Part shown: positions 1 through 8,670 of the stretch, one piece after another
Position numbering within the stretch: position 1 is the stretch's first letter
Layout of the letters: each line of letters opens with the position of its first letter
Assembly (NCBI RefSeq): GCF_003350545.1
Contig: NZ_QQBA01000016.1
Coordinates: forward strand, 1 to 52,480
From: Flavobacterium glaciei
GTDB taxonomy: Bacteria; Bacteroidota; Bacteroidia; Flavobacteriales; Flavobacteriaceae
DNA length: 52,480 nucleotides
Direction: 5' to 3'
The notes under the pieces: model-generated
What the model was told of the DNA's origin: nothing
The model's input: only the letters and a program-made list of their open reading frames with translations
The model's database searches: none
Position numbers and translations under genes: made by a program

Positions 1-18
1 TTGGTTTGTTTTGCAACT

Positions 19-45
19 TCAAGATACTGAATTTCAGTATCTTGA
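19..45. repeat. 27-nt near-perfect palindrome
   Basis: Arms 19-31 and 33-45 are exact reverse complements around a single central base (core ATACTGAATTTCAGTAT). It lies downstream of the minus-strand flippase gene. No T-run follows directly, so a terminator role is unproven; a protein-binding palindrome or a repeat is equally possible. Confidence 0.6.
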
Positions 46-95
46 CCAATATCTTTCCCCGATTTTTTTCCTTAATTTAATTTCACCCAACGGGT

Positions 96-121
96 TAATA
101 ATAATAATAATAATAATAATA
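96..121. repeat. (TAA)n microsatellite
   Basis: Eight full TAA units plus a partial one, in the gene-free stretch 1-227. Apart from this and the palindrome at 19-45, I see nothing functional in 1-227. Confidence 0.85.
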
Positions 122-227
122 TAAAAAGGTTGAACACCATAATTTTATACTATTATGCTTAGTCCAATATAAACTTTAGGTATAAAATAATTTCAAAAAA
201 AAAGTGTGCTGCTTTAATACTAAAAAT

Positions 228-1697
228 TTACAATCTAATTTTCAGTTTTTTTAAAACTAAATCTAAAGCTTGATTAATTTCAATTGAAATAACAAATTTG
301 TAGTTGATATAAACGTAAAGAAGAGTAACCAAAGCTGATTTTAACCCAATACTAATTATGGGACTAAATGGAAATTCCCAAAAATAAAAGGATAAAAATA
401 TTCCAAAAGTAATTGCAAGAGAGTACAACGTCTGATGTGTAAATGGGTACAAATGCATTCGTTTGACAACAAAAAGTAATTTAGCCAAACTGTACAAAGT
501 TATCGATAAGAGCGTAGCGACTGCTGTTCCTGTTATGGCAAACCTTGGGATAAAAAACATGTTTAACCCAACTGTCAAAAAAACAAGTAATAGTCCTAAA
601 AACAAAACCATTCGATAGTATTTTGAATTGAAAATAATAGCATTATTATTTCCTAAAATCAAATCAAAATATTTAGATATCCCAATCAAAAATACCACAA
701 GAATTCCACCGCTATATTCTTTTGGGACCATGACATATAACTGATTGATATTAACAAAAATGCATAGCATTACAAAACCTCCAACAACTTGCAAATTAAT
801 AGAAGTCTTTTTATACAAATCATTTAATTCATCGTGTTTATTCTCATGCATCAATTTAGCAGTTATGGGATATGTGATCTGATGCATTGCACGACTAGGA
901 ACTGCAATAACGGAAGCAATATAAGTAGCAACTGAATAATAGGCTATATTTTCAATTTTAATATATTGATTCAGCATAATCTTATCAATATCTAACAACA
1001 TAACGGCGACACTACCAGATAAAATAATGAAAAAAGTATACACTAAAACATCTTTCACATTTTGAGGTATGGAGAATTGGAAAACAGGTTTTTTTATATG
1101 GAAAGCATAAAGCATGGTAATAATACAAGCCAGAAAATAAATAATAGCAGTAACATAAATAAATTCTACAACAGAAATCCATTCGTAATAAACTCCAATC
1201 AAGGCAAATAAAGAAAATAATCTTAGGCCAACCTCTTTAACAAAATTTCCAAAAACTGAATGCATATGAACTCTTGCCCAAGCATAAAAAATCTCGAAAT
1301 AAGCCATACTCAGCCCTATAAATGGAATAAGCCATAAATAATCCTTAACTACAGGATTCTCTTTACTCAAATACAACGAAATGGGTTCAAAAAAGAACAA
1401 TCCAATCAATACTAAAGGAATGCACAACAATAAAGGAATTAATACTGTAAATGATAGAAAACGAGAACGTTCTTCCTCTGTTTTATATTGAGTATAAAAC
1501 TTTACTAAAGTATTTTGCATCCCAAAGGCTAATAAAGGCATAATAATATTTGCCCATGAAAGTATGTAATTCGTTAGAGCATAAAATACAGTTCCTAAAA
1601 AAAATGGATATAAATAAAGTGTGTTGATTGCCCCAATTCCAAAACCCAAATAGGTAATTATCGTATTCTTTAAAGATTGATTTAATACTATTCCCAT
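228..1697 (-). CDS. Polysaccharide biosynthesis protein / lipid-linked oligosaccharide flippase (Wzx-like)
   Basis: A 489-residue, almost wholly hydrophobic protein with about 12-14 membrane segments, which fits the MATE/MOP superfamily flippases that move lipid-linked sugars across the inner membrane. The N-terminus (MGIVLNQSLKNTIITYLGFG) has the short polar start followed by a helix and a small-residue-rich loop usual for RfbX/Wzx proteins. It starts with ATG. It is the last gene of a minus-strand cluster, 47 bases after a GT4 glycosyltransferase, and the context supports export of a surface glycan or glycolipid. The substrate cannot be read from the sequence. An alternative within the superfamily is a peptidoglycan-type (MurJ-like) flippase, but the neighbours favour polysaccharide. 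Confidence 0.85.
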   Translation of the reverse strand: MGIVLNQSLKNTIITYLGFGIGAINTLYLYPFFLGTVFYALTNYILSWANIIMPLLAFGMQNTLVKFYTQYKTEEERSRFLSFTVLIPLLLCIPLVLIGLFFFEPISLYLSKENPVVKDYLWLIPFIGLSMAYFEIFYAWARVHMHSVFGNFVKEVGLRLFSLFALIGVYYEWISVVEFIYVTAIIYFLACIITMLYAFHIKKPVFQFSIPQNVKDVLVYTFFIILSGSVAVMLLDIDKIMLNQYIKIENIAYYSVATYIASVIAVPSRAMHQITYPITAKLMHENKHDELNDLYKKTSINLQVVGGFVMLCIFVNINQLYVMVPKEYSGGILVVFLIGISKYFDLILGNNNAIIFNSKYYRMVLFLGLLLVFLTVGLNMFFIPRFAITGTAVATLLSITLYSLAKLLFVVKRMHLYPFTHQTLYSLAITFGIFLSFYFWEFPFSPIISIGLKSALVTLLYVYINYKFVISIEINQALDLVLKKLKIRL

Positions 1698-1744
1698 TTT
1701 AGGCGTTTAAAATTTTAGGTTAAAAGCAGGTAATACTTCTAATT

Positions 1745-3028
1745 TTATTGGATTAATTGTGATAATTCTTTCGTGAGATTTTTTCTAGAATAAAGTTGTA
1801 ATCCAACTCCGTTAGCTTGTAATTTCCCCTCCAAAAATTGATTATAAAAGTCCAAAATTACACTTTTAAGTTTCATTTTCTCCGAATAATCAAAAAATAC
1901 ACCTGTATTAGTTTCCGTTATAATTTCAGCAAAATCAGAATCTTTGGGACCAATAGCAATAATTGGCCTGCCAGAAACCATATATTCGAATAATTTTCCT
2001 GGAATAATGCTTTTAGTGTCTTCAGAATTGATTTCGATAAGTAACAAAACTTGAGATTTTCGTTGGTGGGCGATTGCTTCTGCATGTGAAACATAACCCA
2101 AATTATTCAAAAAGGAATTTAGACCGAATTGAGAAATAGTTTCTAAAACTTCCTGACTAACCGCTCCGATAAGTTTTATTTCTAAATGCGTTTTAAAATC
2201 AGGAATTTCATGAATCAATTCTACTAAACTTTCCCATAAAACATGAGGATTTCTCTCAGAAAGAAAAGAACCAATATGTGCTAAGGTAAATTTAGTATCT
2301 AAAGTTTGTTTTTCAACTTGCTCCGTATCATAGCCATTGGTAATTACCGCAATTGGTTTATTTGTAATCGCTTGAAATTCTGTTTTAGTGGTTTTACTCG
2401 TCACAATAATAGTATCGGCTGTATTCAAAACCTGATGCTCTAATGCTTTATGTTTTTTTGCCGCAAAACTGGACAATCGCAAGGATTTATGATAGCCAAT
2501 AGTCGTCCATGGATCGCGGAAATCAGCAAACCATTTTAAATCTAATTTTTGTTTTAATTCTAATCCAATCAAATGCAGACTATGTGGCGGTCCAGAAGTT
2601 ATTATGGTATCGATATTATTTTCTGCAATGTATTTCTCCAGATAAGCAACCGACGGTTTAACCCAAAAAACGCGTGCATCCGGAATGAAAAGATTCCCAC
2701 GAATCCAAAGAAAGGTTTTATCCAGAAAAGATTGCTTTTTCTGATTTGGGATAATTCCTGAACTGATTTTTTTAGTTTTGTTTTTTGAAAGAAAAGAAGC
2801 TAGTTGATACGGCTCAAAAATTTTCTGTTTCAAAATAATTGCCTTGTCAGAAACCTCTTTAACCAAGTTTTTATCAACAATAGGATACGTTGGATTCTCT
2901 GGAATATAAACAACGGGCTGAACGCCAAAATCTGGCAAATACTTTACAAACTTAAGCCAACGTTGCACACCTGGCCCGCCCGCCGGTGGCCAATAATAGG
3001 TAATTATTAAAATTTTCTTTGGTTCCAA
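1745..3028 (-). CDS. Glycosyltransferase family 4 protein
   Basis: A 427-residue GT-B fold enzyme. The N-terminus has the nucleotide-fold start KKILIITYYWPPAGGPGVQR (about residues 4-23), with the glycine-rich loop typical of GT4 enzymes. The C-terminal donor-binding half contains SIIPGKLFEYMVSGRPIIAIG, the GT4 region that holds the sugar nucleotide. It would transfer a sugar from a nucleotide donor to a glycan or lipid acceptor at the cytoplasmic membrane. The start is TTG: an in-frame TAA lies only 12 bases upstream and no nearby in-frame ATG exists. It lies between a YfhO-like protein and a flippase, so a role in surface-glycan assembly is likely. Donor and acceptor are unknown. Confidence 0.85.
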   Translation of the reverse strand: MEPKKILIITYYWPPAGGPGVQRWLKFVKYLPDFGVQPVVYIPENPTYPIVDKNLVKEVSDKAIILKQKIFEPYQLASFLSKNKTKKISSGIIPNQKKQSFLDKTFLWIRGNLFIPDARVFWVKPSVAYLEKYIAENNIDTIITSGPPHSLHLIGLELKQKLDLKWFADFRDPWTTIGYHKSLRLSSFAAKKHKALEHQVLNTADTIIVTSKTTKTEFQAITNKPIAVITNGYDTEQVEKQTLDTKFTLAHIGSFLSERNPHVLWESLVELIHEIPDFKTHLEIKLIGAVSQEVLETISQFGLNSFLNNLGYVSHAEAIAHQRKSQVLLLIEINSEDTKSIIPGKLFEYMVSGRPIIAIGPKDSDFAEIITETNTGVFFDYSEKMKLKSVILDFYNQFLEGKLQANGVGLQLYSRKNLTKELSQLIQ

Positions 3029-3116
3029 GTTTAAGGTTTAAGGTTTAAGGTTACGAAACCTCAGAATTCAACATAATTATTCAATATTCAAAAAACTTTA
3101 AACTTTAAGCTTTAAA
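3029..3116. repeat. Heptamer tandem repeat with inverted counterpart
   Basis: Three exact copies of GTTTAAG lie at 3029-3049. Complementary CTTTAAA/CTTTAAG units lie at 3095-3116, which overlap the last codons (GLKLKV) of the YfhO-like gene. The two sets can pair into a hairpin across the gap between two co-directional genes. It may be a terminator/attenuator or a repeat family; there is no adjacent T-run. Confidence 0.6.
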
Positions 3117-5515
3117 CCCTTCTTCCTTTCAAAATAAATCCCTCCTACTAAGAGAATCAAAATTCCTATAGAACTAATTAACGTTATGGTACTTCCAGTT
3201 TTTACAACTTGTGGTTCAAACTTAAATTCTATTTTGTGTTTCCCTGCTGGAATTTGCAATCCTCTTAAAACATAATTAACTCTAATATGTTCTACACTTT
3301 TACCATCAATGTAGGCATTCCAACCTTTTCCATAATACATTTCAGAGAAAACGGCTAAACCTTCTTTTTGATTATTAGACAAATATTTTAAGTAATTAGG
3401 TTTATAATTTTCTAAAGTTATAGTCGCTGAACTGTCTTTGGCGAAAGCCGAATTTTTAATTTCAAAATCTTTACTATTTACAATTGCGACATTTTTAGAA
3501 TCCAAACTATCCAATGCTTTCATCTCTTCATCCGGAGAATTTACTAATTTTACTTGGCTCACAAACCATGCATTTCCGTTAACATCCGGATTTGATACAG
3601 GGAATTCTTTTCCTTCTTTGTCTTTTTGGATAACATACTTTACATTAAGCATATTAAGAATCTCAATGTTGTTTTTTGATATCTGATAATCAATTAATTG
3701 CTGCATCCTTCTAGGTCTTACAGCGCTGTAACCTCCAATAGATTTATGAAAATATGAAGCTCTTGCACCCATGATATCGCCTACTTCAAAAACGCGATAA
3801 TTAGTCGTGTCTTTTAGAATCTCAGTATCCGAAGGTGACTCTTGAAAAGGCACTTCAACTTGGCTTCCGCTCACAAAATCTTTCCCGGAAACATATTTTT
3901 TATCCACAAAAAACAAATCAGAAACCATTAATAGACCTACAATAATAATGGCAGTATTTTGGGCAAATCTATCTTTAATAAATAACCATAGAACTCCGGC
4001 TGTTAGCACTATAAAAAAGCCTGAGCGCAACAAATCTGCACTATATAAACTCATTCGATCTAACTTAAGCGCACTTACAAATTCAGGACCATAACTTTCT
4101 TGAAAATAAGCATCGTTTCCTCCTGAAAAGCTGAACATACTTTTGCTTAAAAATAAAATCAAAATAATTCCTAAACCTAAAATTGTGGTTTCATATAATA
4201 CTTTCCATTGTAGTTTTTTGTCTAATTTAAAAAAAGACTGTAATCCCATAATAGCCAAAACTGGGATACAAAGCTCCAAAACAACTTGAATGGAAGATAC
4301 CGCTCTGAACTTATCGTACAATGGAACATAATCAATAAAAAAGTCAGTCAAAATAGGAAAGTTTTTACCCCAAGAAAGAACTAACGCAACTATTGAACCG
4401 GATAGAAAAACGTATTTAATCTTTCTTTTATCTTTGAATAAAGCCATAACAGCCAAAAAGAATACCACAATTCCAATATAAGCAGGAGCTGCCACAATAG
4501 GTTGATCTCCCCAATATGTTGGCATTCCCGAAACAAAATCAGTTGCTTGATCTTCTGGAACTCCCTGACCAATCATGAATTCATACATGTTACTGTCTTT
4601 CCCTACTGCCTCATTATTAGAACCACCAAAAAGTCGGGGTGCAATAAGATTAAAACTTTCCATTACTCCATAACTATACTCCGTGATATAATCTTTAGGC
4701 ATTGAAGAGGTGGTCTCGTTTTTGGAACCATTTGGATTAAATGTCAGTTCGCTTTTACCACGAATACTGAAATCCGCATATTCAGATGTTGCTAATAGAT
4801 TTGTAGCATTAGCACCAATAGCTAAAATTCCAGCTGCAGCTAATATCCCAAAGGAATACAACAAGGATTTATATTCCTTCTCTTTTACTTGCTGATAAAT
4901 AAAATACGCAACAAGAATCAATAAGAAAATCAATAAATAATACGTCATTTGAAAGTGATTCGCATTGATTTCTAATGCTGTCGCAAAAAGCGTAATCAAA
5001 CCTCCCAGAATATATTTTTTTTGAAAAACCAGAATAAAACCGGCAATAACCAGCGGCATATATGCAATAGCATGCGCTTTAGCATTATGACCAACGCCGA
5101 GAATGATAATCAAATAGGTAGATAAACCGAAGGCCAATGCTCCAAAAAAGGCTTTCAAAGGATCAACTTTTAGCACCAGCATTAAACCATAAAATCCAAG
5201 GAAATATAAAAATAAATAATCCGCAGGACGGGGTAAAAATCGCAACGCATCATCTAAAGCACCAATATAATCGTGCGGATATTTTGCTCCCAATTGATAA
5301 GTTGGCATTCCACCAAATGCTGAGTTAGTCCAATAAGGCTCAATATCATCCGTTGCTCTAAAATCATTTTGCTCCTTAGCCATTCCAGTATATTGTACAA
5401 TATCAGACTGGAAAATTTGTTTTCCTTGCAAAACAGGATAAAAATAAAGTAGAGAAATTACAACAAAACCAAGTATGGCAAGAGCGTGCGGATAGAACTT
5501 ATTTATTATTTTCAA
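3098..5515 (-). CDS. YfhO-like integral membrane protein (GT-C type)
   Basis: An 805-residue protein with an N-terminal membrane segment (residues 12-30), a long multispanning region, and a C-terminal soluble domain before a last helix (about 775-795). The layout and motifs such as FGGMPTYQLG and WNAYIDGK match YfhO (PF09586). In Gram-positive bacteria YfhO takes part in glycosylating lipoteichoic acid or other surface polymers. The substrate in Bacteroidota is unknown. The frame opens at TTG with no usable ATG nearby. It lies 48 bases after the DUF4834 gene and 69 bases before a GT4 gene, consistent with one envelope-glycan operon. The final codons fall in a repeat arm, so the GLKLKV tail is probably not conserved. 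Confidence 0.85.
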   Translation of the reverse strand: MKIINKFYPHALAILGFVVISLLYFYPVLQGKQIFQSDIVQYTGMAKEQNDFRATDDIEPYWTNSAFGGMPTYQLGAKYPHDYIGALDDALRFLPRPADYLFLYFLGFYGLMLVLKVDPLKAFFGALAFGLSTYLIIILGVGHNAKAHAIAYMPLVIAGFILVFQKKYILGGLITLFATALEINANHFQMTYYLLIFLLILVAYFIYQQVKEKEYKSLLYSFGILAAAGILAIGANATNLLATSEYADFSIRGKSELTFNPNGSKNETTSSMPKDYITEYSYGVMESFNLIAPRLFGGSNNEAVGKDSNMYEFMIGQGVPEDQATDFVSGMPTYWGDQPIVAAPAYIGIVVFFLAVMALFKDKRKIKYVFLSGSIVALVLSWGKNFPILTDFFIDYVPLYDKFRAVSSIQVVLELCIPVLAIMGLQSFFKLDKKLQWKVLYETTILGLGIILILFLSKSMFSFSGGNDAYFQESYGPEFVSALKLDRMSLYSADLLRSGFFIVLTAGVLWLFIKDRFAQNTAIIIVGLLMVSDLFFVDKKYVSGKDFVSGSQVEVPFQESPSDTEILKDTTNYRVFEVGDIMGARASYFHKSIGGYSAVRPRRMQQLIDYQISKNNIEILNMLNVKYVIQKDKEGKEFPVSNPDVNGNAWFVSQVKLVNSPDEEMKALDSLDSKNVAIVNSKDFEIKNSAFAKDSSATITLENYKPNYLKYLSNNQKEGLAVFSEMYYGKGWNAYIDGKSVEHIRVNYVLRGLQIPAGKHKIEFKFEPQVVKTGSTITLISSIGILILLVGGIYFERKKGLKLKV

Positions 5516-5563
5516 TGTAAAATGGTTTGGATTAGAATAAAAACGGTGCTAAAAATGACAAAT

Positions 5564-5845
5564 TTAATCTATTTCTTCGTAATCAACATAATCTCCCACT
5601 TTTTTGGTTTCGCGTGGATTTTTAGCATTTGCAGTATTGTATATTACTTCATCCTTAGTTTGTGTTTTTTTCCAAGAATTATCTTGTGCATACTGTTGCT
5701 GTTTCTGCATATTTTCTCCCGCTTTTTGAACAACTTTTTTGACTATTAATGGTAAAAAAAGTTTTGCTAAAAATCTAAAAATATAGTAGAAAGCAATCAT
5801 ATAAATTATTGCTTTTATAAAACCCATAAAGGAAGCTGTTTGCAT
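5564..5845 (-). CDS. DUF4834 family small membrane protein
   Basis: A 93-residue protein. A hydrophobic segment at residues 7-30 (MGFIKAIIYMIAFYYIFRFL) is followed by a second short hydrophobic stretch and a Gln/Lys-rich, then acidic, cytosolic tail ending YVDYEEID. This is the layout of DUF4834, a family confined to Bacteroidota and of unknown function. The ATG at 5845 is used here, but the ATG at residue 7 (5827) gives the start more usual for the family. It is the first gene of the minus-strand cluster with YfhO, GT4 and flippase. Confidence 0.75.
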   Translation of the reverse strand: MQTASFMGFIKAIIYMIAFYYIFRFLAKLFLPLIVKKVVQKAGENMQKQQQYAQDNSWKKTQTKDEVIYNTANAKNPRETKKVGDYVDYEEID

Positions 5846-5925
5846 ATAAATGTAATTTTTTCCAAAAATAATAAATCAACCGTTCAAAATTAAAATATCT
5901 ATCTTAAATAAATAATAAAATATAG

Positions 5926-5933
5926 TACATTTG
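5926..5933 (+). promoter_or_regulatory. Bacteroidota -7 promoter element (TACATTTG)
   Basis: An exact match to TAnnTTTG, 36 bases upstream of the ATG at 5970. I see no clear -33 TTTG. Confidence 0.55.
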
Positions 5934-5969
5934 AAAAGCGTTATTACTTTTTAACCCAATAAAAATAAT

Positions 5970-6908
5970 ATGTCCAAAATTAAAATCTTACTTATAGTAG
6001 CTATTGCAATGCTTCCAAGCATTCATTATGGTCAACATACTGATCAAATAAATTCTAACAGACCAGGAGAAACCATGTCGGCTTACGCAGTTGGAAAGTC
6101 AGTAATCCAAATAGAAACAGGCGTTTACGGCATAAAACAAAATCATAGCTTATTGAATTATGATGCCAATGGTTTTGGGATTGATGCCACCTTACGATGG
6201 GGATTATTTATGGAAAAACTGGAATTGATAGCCGATATTCAATATCAAAACGAGAAATACACCTCCTTATTTAGCACATCCAATCGTGCAGATTTTAAAC
6301 AAACAGTTTTAGGAGCCAAATATTTAATTTACGATCCTTTTAAAAATTACGAAAAAAAAGTTAACATCTATAGCTGGAAAGCCAATCGTAGTTTTAACTG
6401 GCGTCAACTAGTACCTGCCGTTTCAGTTTTTGCGGGTGCTAATTTAACTATGGGAGATAATCCCTATTCTTTTTCTTCAGCATCTAGCATTTCTCCTAAG
6501 ATTATGTTGATTACGCAAAACCATTTCGGTGACGGAAGTTGGGTTTTTGTAACCAATATAATAGGAGATTATGTAACGACTGATTTCCCAAGTTACGGCT
6601 ATGTATTAACTTTAACTAAAGGAATTAGTGATAAATGGTCTGGCTTTATTGAGAATCAGGGTTTCAAAAGTGATTTTTATAGTGATGCTATTGTACGAGG
6701 AGGCGCTGCATTTTTGATAAATAAAGATATGCAAATAGACGCATCCGTAAGTACAAGTCTAAAAAACACACCATCTATATTCTACGGCGGGATAGGAGTA
6801 TCTTGGCGTTATGATGCAAATTATGAAGAAGTAAGAGTTAATATCGACTCTGGCGGAGATTCCGGAAAAAAAGCAGAAAGAAGAGCAAAAAAGACAAAAA
6901 AAGGATAA
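5970..6908 (+). CDS. Outer-membrane transporter-like beta-barrel (MetA-pathway / phenol-degradation family)
   Basis: A 312-residue exported protein. The signal peptide is about residues 1-21 (MSKIKILLIVAIAMLPSIHYGQ), followed by DQINSNRPGETMSAYAVGKSVIQIETG, the start typical of the MetA-pathway-of-phenol-degradation outer-membrane family. Alternating polar/aromatic strands fill the rest, as expected of a barrel. The name reflects history only; in Bacteroidota the transported substrate is unknown. The C-terminus is odd: after the last strand comes a very basic tail (KKAERRAKKTKKG) in place of a terminal aromatic residue. It lies 21 bases upstream of a GNAT-fold gene, so the two may be co-transcribed. 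Confidence 0.7.
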   Translation: MSKIKILLIVAIAMLPSIHYGQHTDQINSNRPGETMSAYAVGKSVIQIETGVYGIKQNHSLLNYDANGFGIDATLRWGLFMEKLELIADIQYQNEKYTSLFSTSNRADFKQTVLGAKYLIYDPFKNYEKKVNIYSWKANRSFNWRQLVPAVSVFAGANLTMGDNPYSFSSASSISPKIMLITQNHFGDGSWVFVTNIIGDYVTTDFPSYGYVLTLTKGISDKWSGFIENQGFKSDFYSDAIVRGGAAFLINKDMQIDASVSTSLKNTPSIFYGGIGVSWRYDANYEEVRVNIDSGGDSGKKAERRAKKTKKG

Positions 6909-6929
6909 ACATAGAATTTCAAAAAAAGA

Positions 6930-8048
6930 ATGATTACAATTCAAGAAGCCACTACTAAAAGTGAATTAACCGAATTCATCAAATTCCCTTTTTCTTTGTA
7001 CAAAAACAATAAAAATTGGGTGCCACCATTGATTGCTGATGAATTAGAAACCTTTGACAAATCAAAAAATCCAGCTTTTGAAAAGGCAGAAGCTTATTTT
7101 TATATCGCAAAAAGAAACCATAAAATTGTTGGAAGGATCGTTGCAATTATTAATTGGAGTGAAGTGAATGAACAGCAAAAAAAGAAAGTCCGTTTTGGTT
7201 GGTTTGATGTAATTGATGATCTTGATGTTACCAAAGCACTTTTAGAAAAAGTCTACGAGTTAGGTCGAAAAAATAATCTAGAATATGTTGAGGGCCCTAT
7301 GGGGTTTTCAAATCTGGATAAAGTGGGTGTGCTTACCGAAGGTTTTGACGAGCTGGGGACGATGATTACGTGGTACAATCATCCCTATTATGCTGCTCAT
7401 TTCGAGAATTTGGGTTACATTAAAGAAAAAGAATACATTGAAAGTAAATTTCCTTTTTCCAATGTAAAACCAGAATTTTTTGAAAAGGCAAATGATTTGG
7501 TAAAAAGAAGATACCAGTTAAGCCCGCTTAATTTTAAATCAACTAAAGAAGTAATGCCGCATGTAGATAAAATGTTTGATTTGTTCAATAAATCGTATGC
7601 TTCGCTTTCTTCATTTGTAGCTATTTCTGATACTGAAAAAGAATTTTTTAAGAAAAAATATATCAACTTCATCAATCCTGAATATATCAAATTTGTGGAA
7701 GACAAAGACCATAACATAGTCGCTTTTAGCATTGTGATGCCATCTTTTTCAGAAGCAATACAAAAAGCAAAAGGTAAGTTATTCCCTTTTGGATTTCTTC
7801 ATTTACTAAAAGCAAAAAAACAAAGTAAGGATGTACTTTTTTATTTAATTGGCGTACATCCTGATTATCAAAACAAAGCCGTAACCGCAATAATTTTCAA
7901 AGAATACTACGAAACTTTCAAAGAAAAAGGCATTATTAATTGCTTCAGAACGCCAGAATTAGCAGACAATGCAGCTAGTATTAACTTGTGGAAACATTTT
8001 AATACGGTCGTACATAAACGTCGATGTACCTTTAGAAAAGAATTATAA
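6930..8048 (+). CDS. GNAT-fold acyltransferase-like protein
   Basis: A 372-residue cytosolic protein. The N-terminal part contains a GNAT-like core (HKIVGRIVAIIN, about 65-76, resembling beta4/motif A). The C-terminal part repeats the pattern (KDHNIVAFSIVMPS, then IGVHPDYQNKAVTAIIFKEY, about 307-330, close to the acetyl-CoA binding region of GNATs). This suggests two tandem GNAT-like domains, the first possibly degenerate. It is a conserved protein of Bacteroidota without an established substrate. A perfect bidirectional terminator follows immediately. It may be co-transcribed with the upstream barrel gene. Confidence 0.6.
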   Translation: MITIQEATTKSELTEFIKFPFSLYKNNKNWVPPLIADELETFDKSKNPAFEKAEAYFYIAKRNHKIVGRIVAIINWSEVNEQQKKKVRFGWFDVIDDLDVTKALLEKVYELGRKNNLEYVEGPMGFSNLDKVGVLTEGFDELGTMITWYNHPYYAAHFENLGYIKEKEYIESKFPFSNVKPEFFEKANDLVKRRYQLSPLNFKSTKEVMPHVDKMFDLFNKSYASLSSFVAISDTEKEFFKKKYINFINPEYIKFVEDKDHNIVAFSIVMPSFSEAIQKAKGKLFPFGFLHLLKAKKQSKDVLFYLIGVHPDYQNKAVTAIIFKEYYETFKEKGIINCFRTPELADNAASINLWKHFNTVVHKRRCTFRKEL

Positions 8049-8076
8049 AAAAACGGCTCTATTTGAGCCGTTTTTT
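8048..8076. terminator. Bidirectional intrinsic terminator
   Basis: A 12-bp perfect stem (AAAAAACGGCTC / GAGCCGTTTTTT) with a 5-nt loop sits between two convergent genes. Poly-A on one side and poly-T on the other make it work for both strands. Confidence 0.9.
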
Positions 8077-8080
8077 CTAT

Positions 8081-8551
8081 TTAAATTTTACAAGCTACTT
8101 TTGTCAAAACAACATTCCCATCAAATTTCAATTGTTTTTTATCTTTAAAGGTCACTTTACCTTTGTCATCAGCAACTACATCTCCGTAACCTTCAACATA
8201 CGTATTTCCTTGTTTCAAAAAAACAATTTGACGAACGGATGAAACTCCTTCTGACATAAAAGTATATTCTGCAAAAAGGGTGTCTTGTTTTATGACTCCC
8301 ACTAAAGAGCCTTCGTTTTTATCTTTTTCAAAAAATTTATAACTCAAATTTCCCGAAACTACTTGACTACCTTTTAAATTCAAAGACATAGAGATAGTAT
8401 CTTTTTTAATAATCGCACTATAGCATTCCTCTGAAACTAATTTTAAATCAATTTCATCTAATGAAACTGGAACTTTCTCCATTTCTTTTTCATTTTTACA
8501 AGAGACTAAAACACTTATAAAAATAGCACTTAATAAAATTACTTTTTTCAA
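8081..8551 (-). CDS. Small exported lipoprotein of unknown function
   Basis: A 156-residue protein with a lipoprotein signal (MKKVILLSAIFISVLVSCKN; lipidated Cys18). The rest is beta-rich and charged, with alternating short strands (SQVVSGNLSYKFFEKDKNEG, VVADDKGKVTFKDKKQLKFD). I recognise no family beyond similar flavobacterial lipoproteins. The frame starts with TTG directly after a TA/T-rich block; no in-frame ATG is available, and the signal peptide fixes the start. It stands alone: it converges with the GNAT gene, and the spt-like gene upstream has its own terminator. Confidence 0.7.
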   Translation of the reverse strand: MKKVILLSAIFISVLVSCKNEKEMEKVPVSLDEIDLKLVSEECYSAIIKKDTISMSLNLKGSQVVSGNLSYKFFEKDKNEGSLVGVIKQDTLFAEYTFMSEGVSSVRQIVFLKQGNTYVEGYGDVVADDKGKVTFKDKKQLKFDGNVVLTKVACKI

Positions 8552-8602
8552 AAAATTAAAATTTAGTTGATGTTACTATACACTTTGTTAGCAAAATTAA
8601 TT

Positions 8603-8638
8603 TTAAAAAAATACCATCAACAAAAGTTGATGGTATTT
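8603..8638 (-). terminator. Intrinsic terminator of the SPT-like gene
   Basis: A 13-bp perfect stem (AAATACCATCAAC / GTTGATGGTATTT) with an AAAA loop. On the minus strand it is followed by a T-run (the A-run at 8604-8610), 30-odd bases after the stop codon of the PLP enzyme. Confidence 0.9.
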
Positions 8639-8670
8639 AAAAAAACTTAAAATATTATATTTTTATAAAA

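Noticed and set aside
3029..3049. Tandem GTTTAAG repeats as a CRISPR array
   Set aside because: The units are 7 bases with no spacers, and no cas gene is present in the window.
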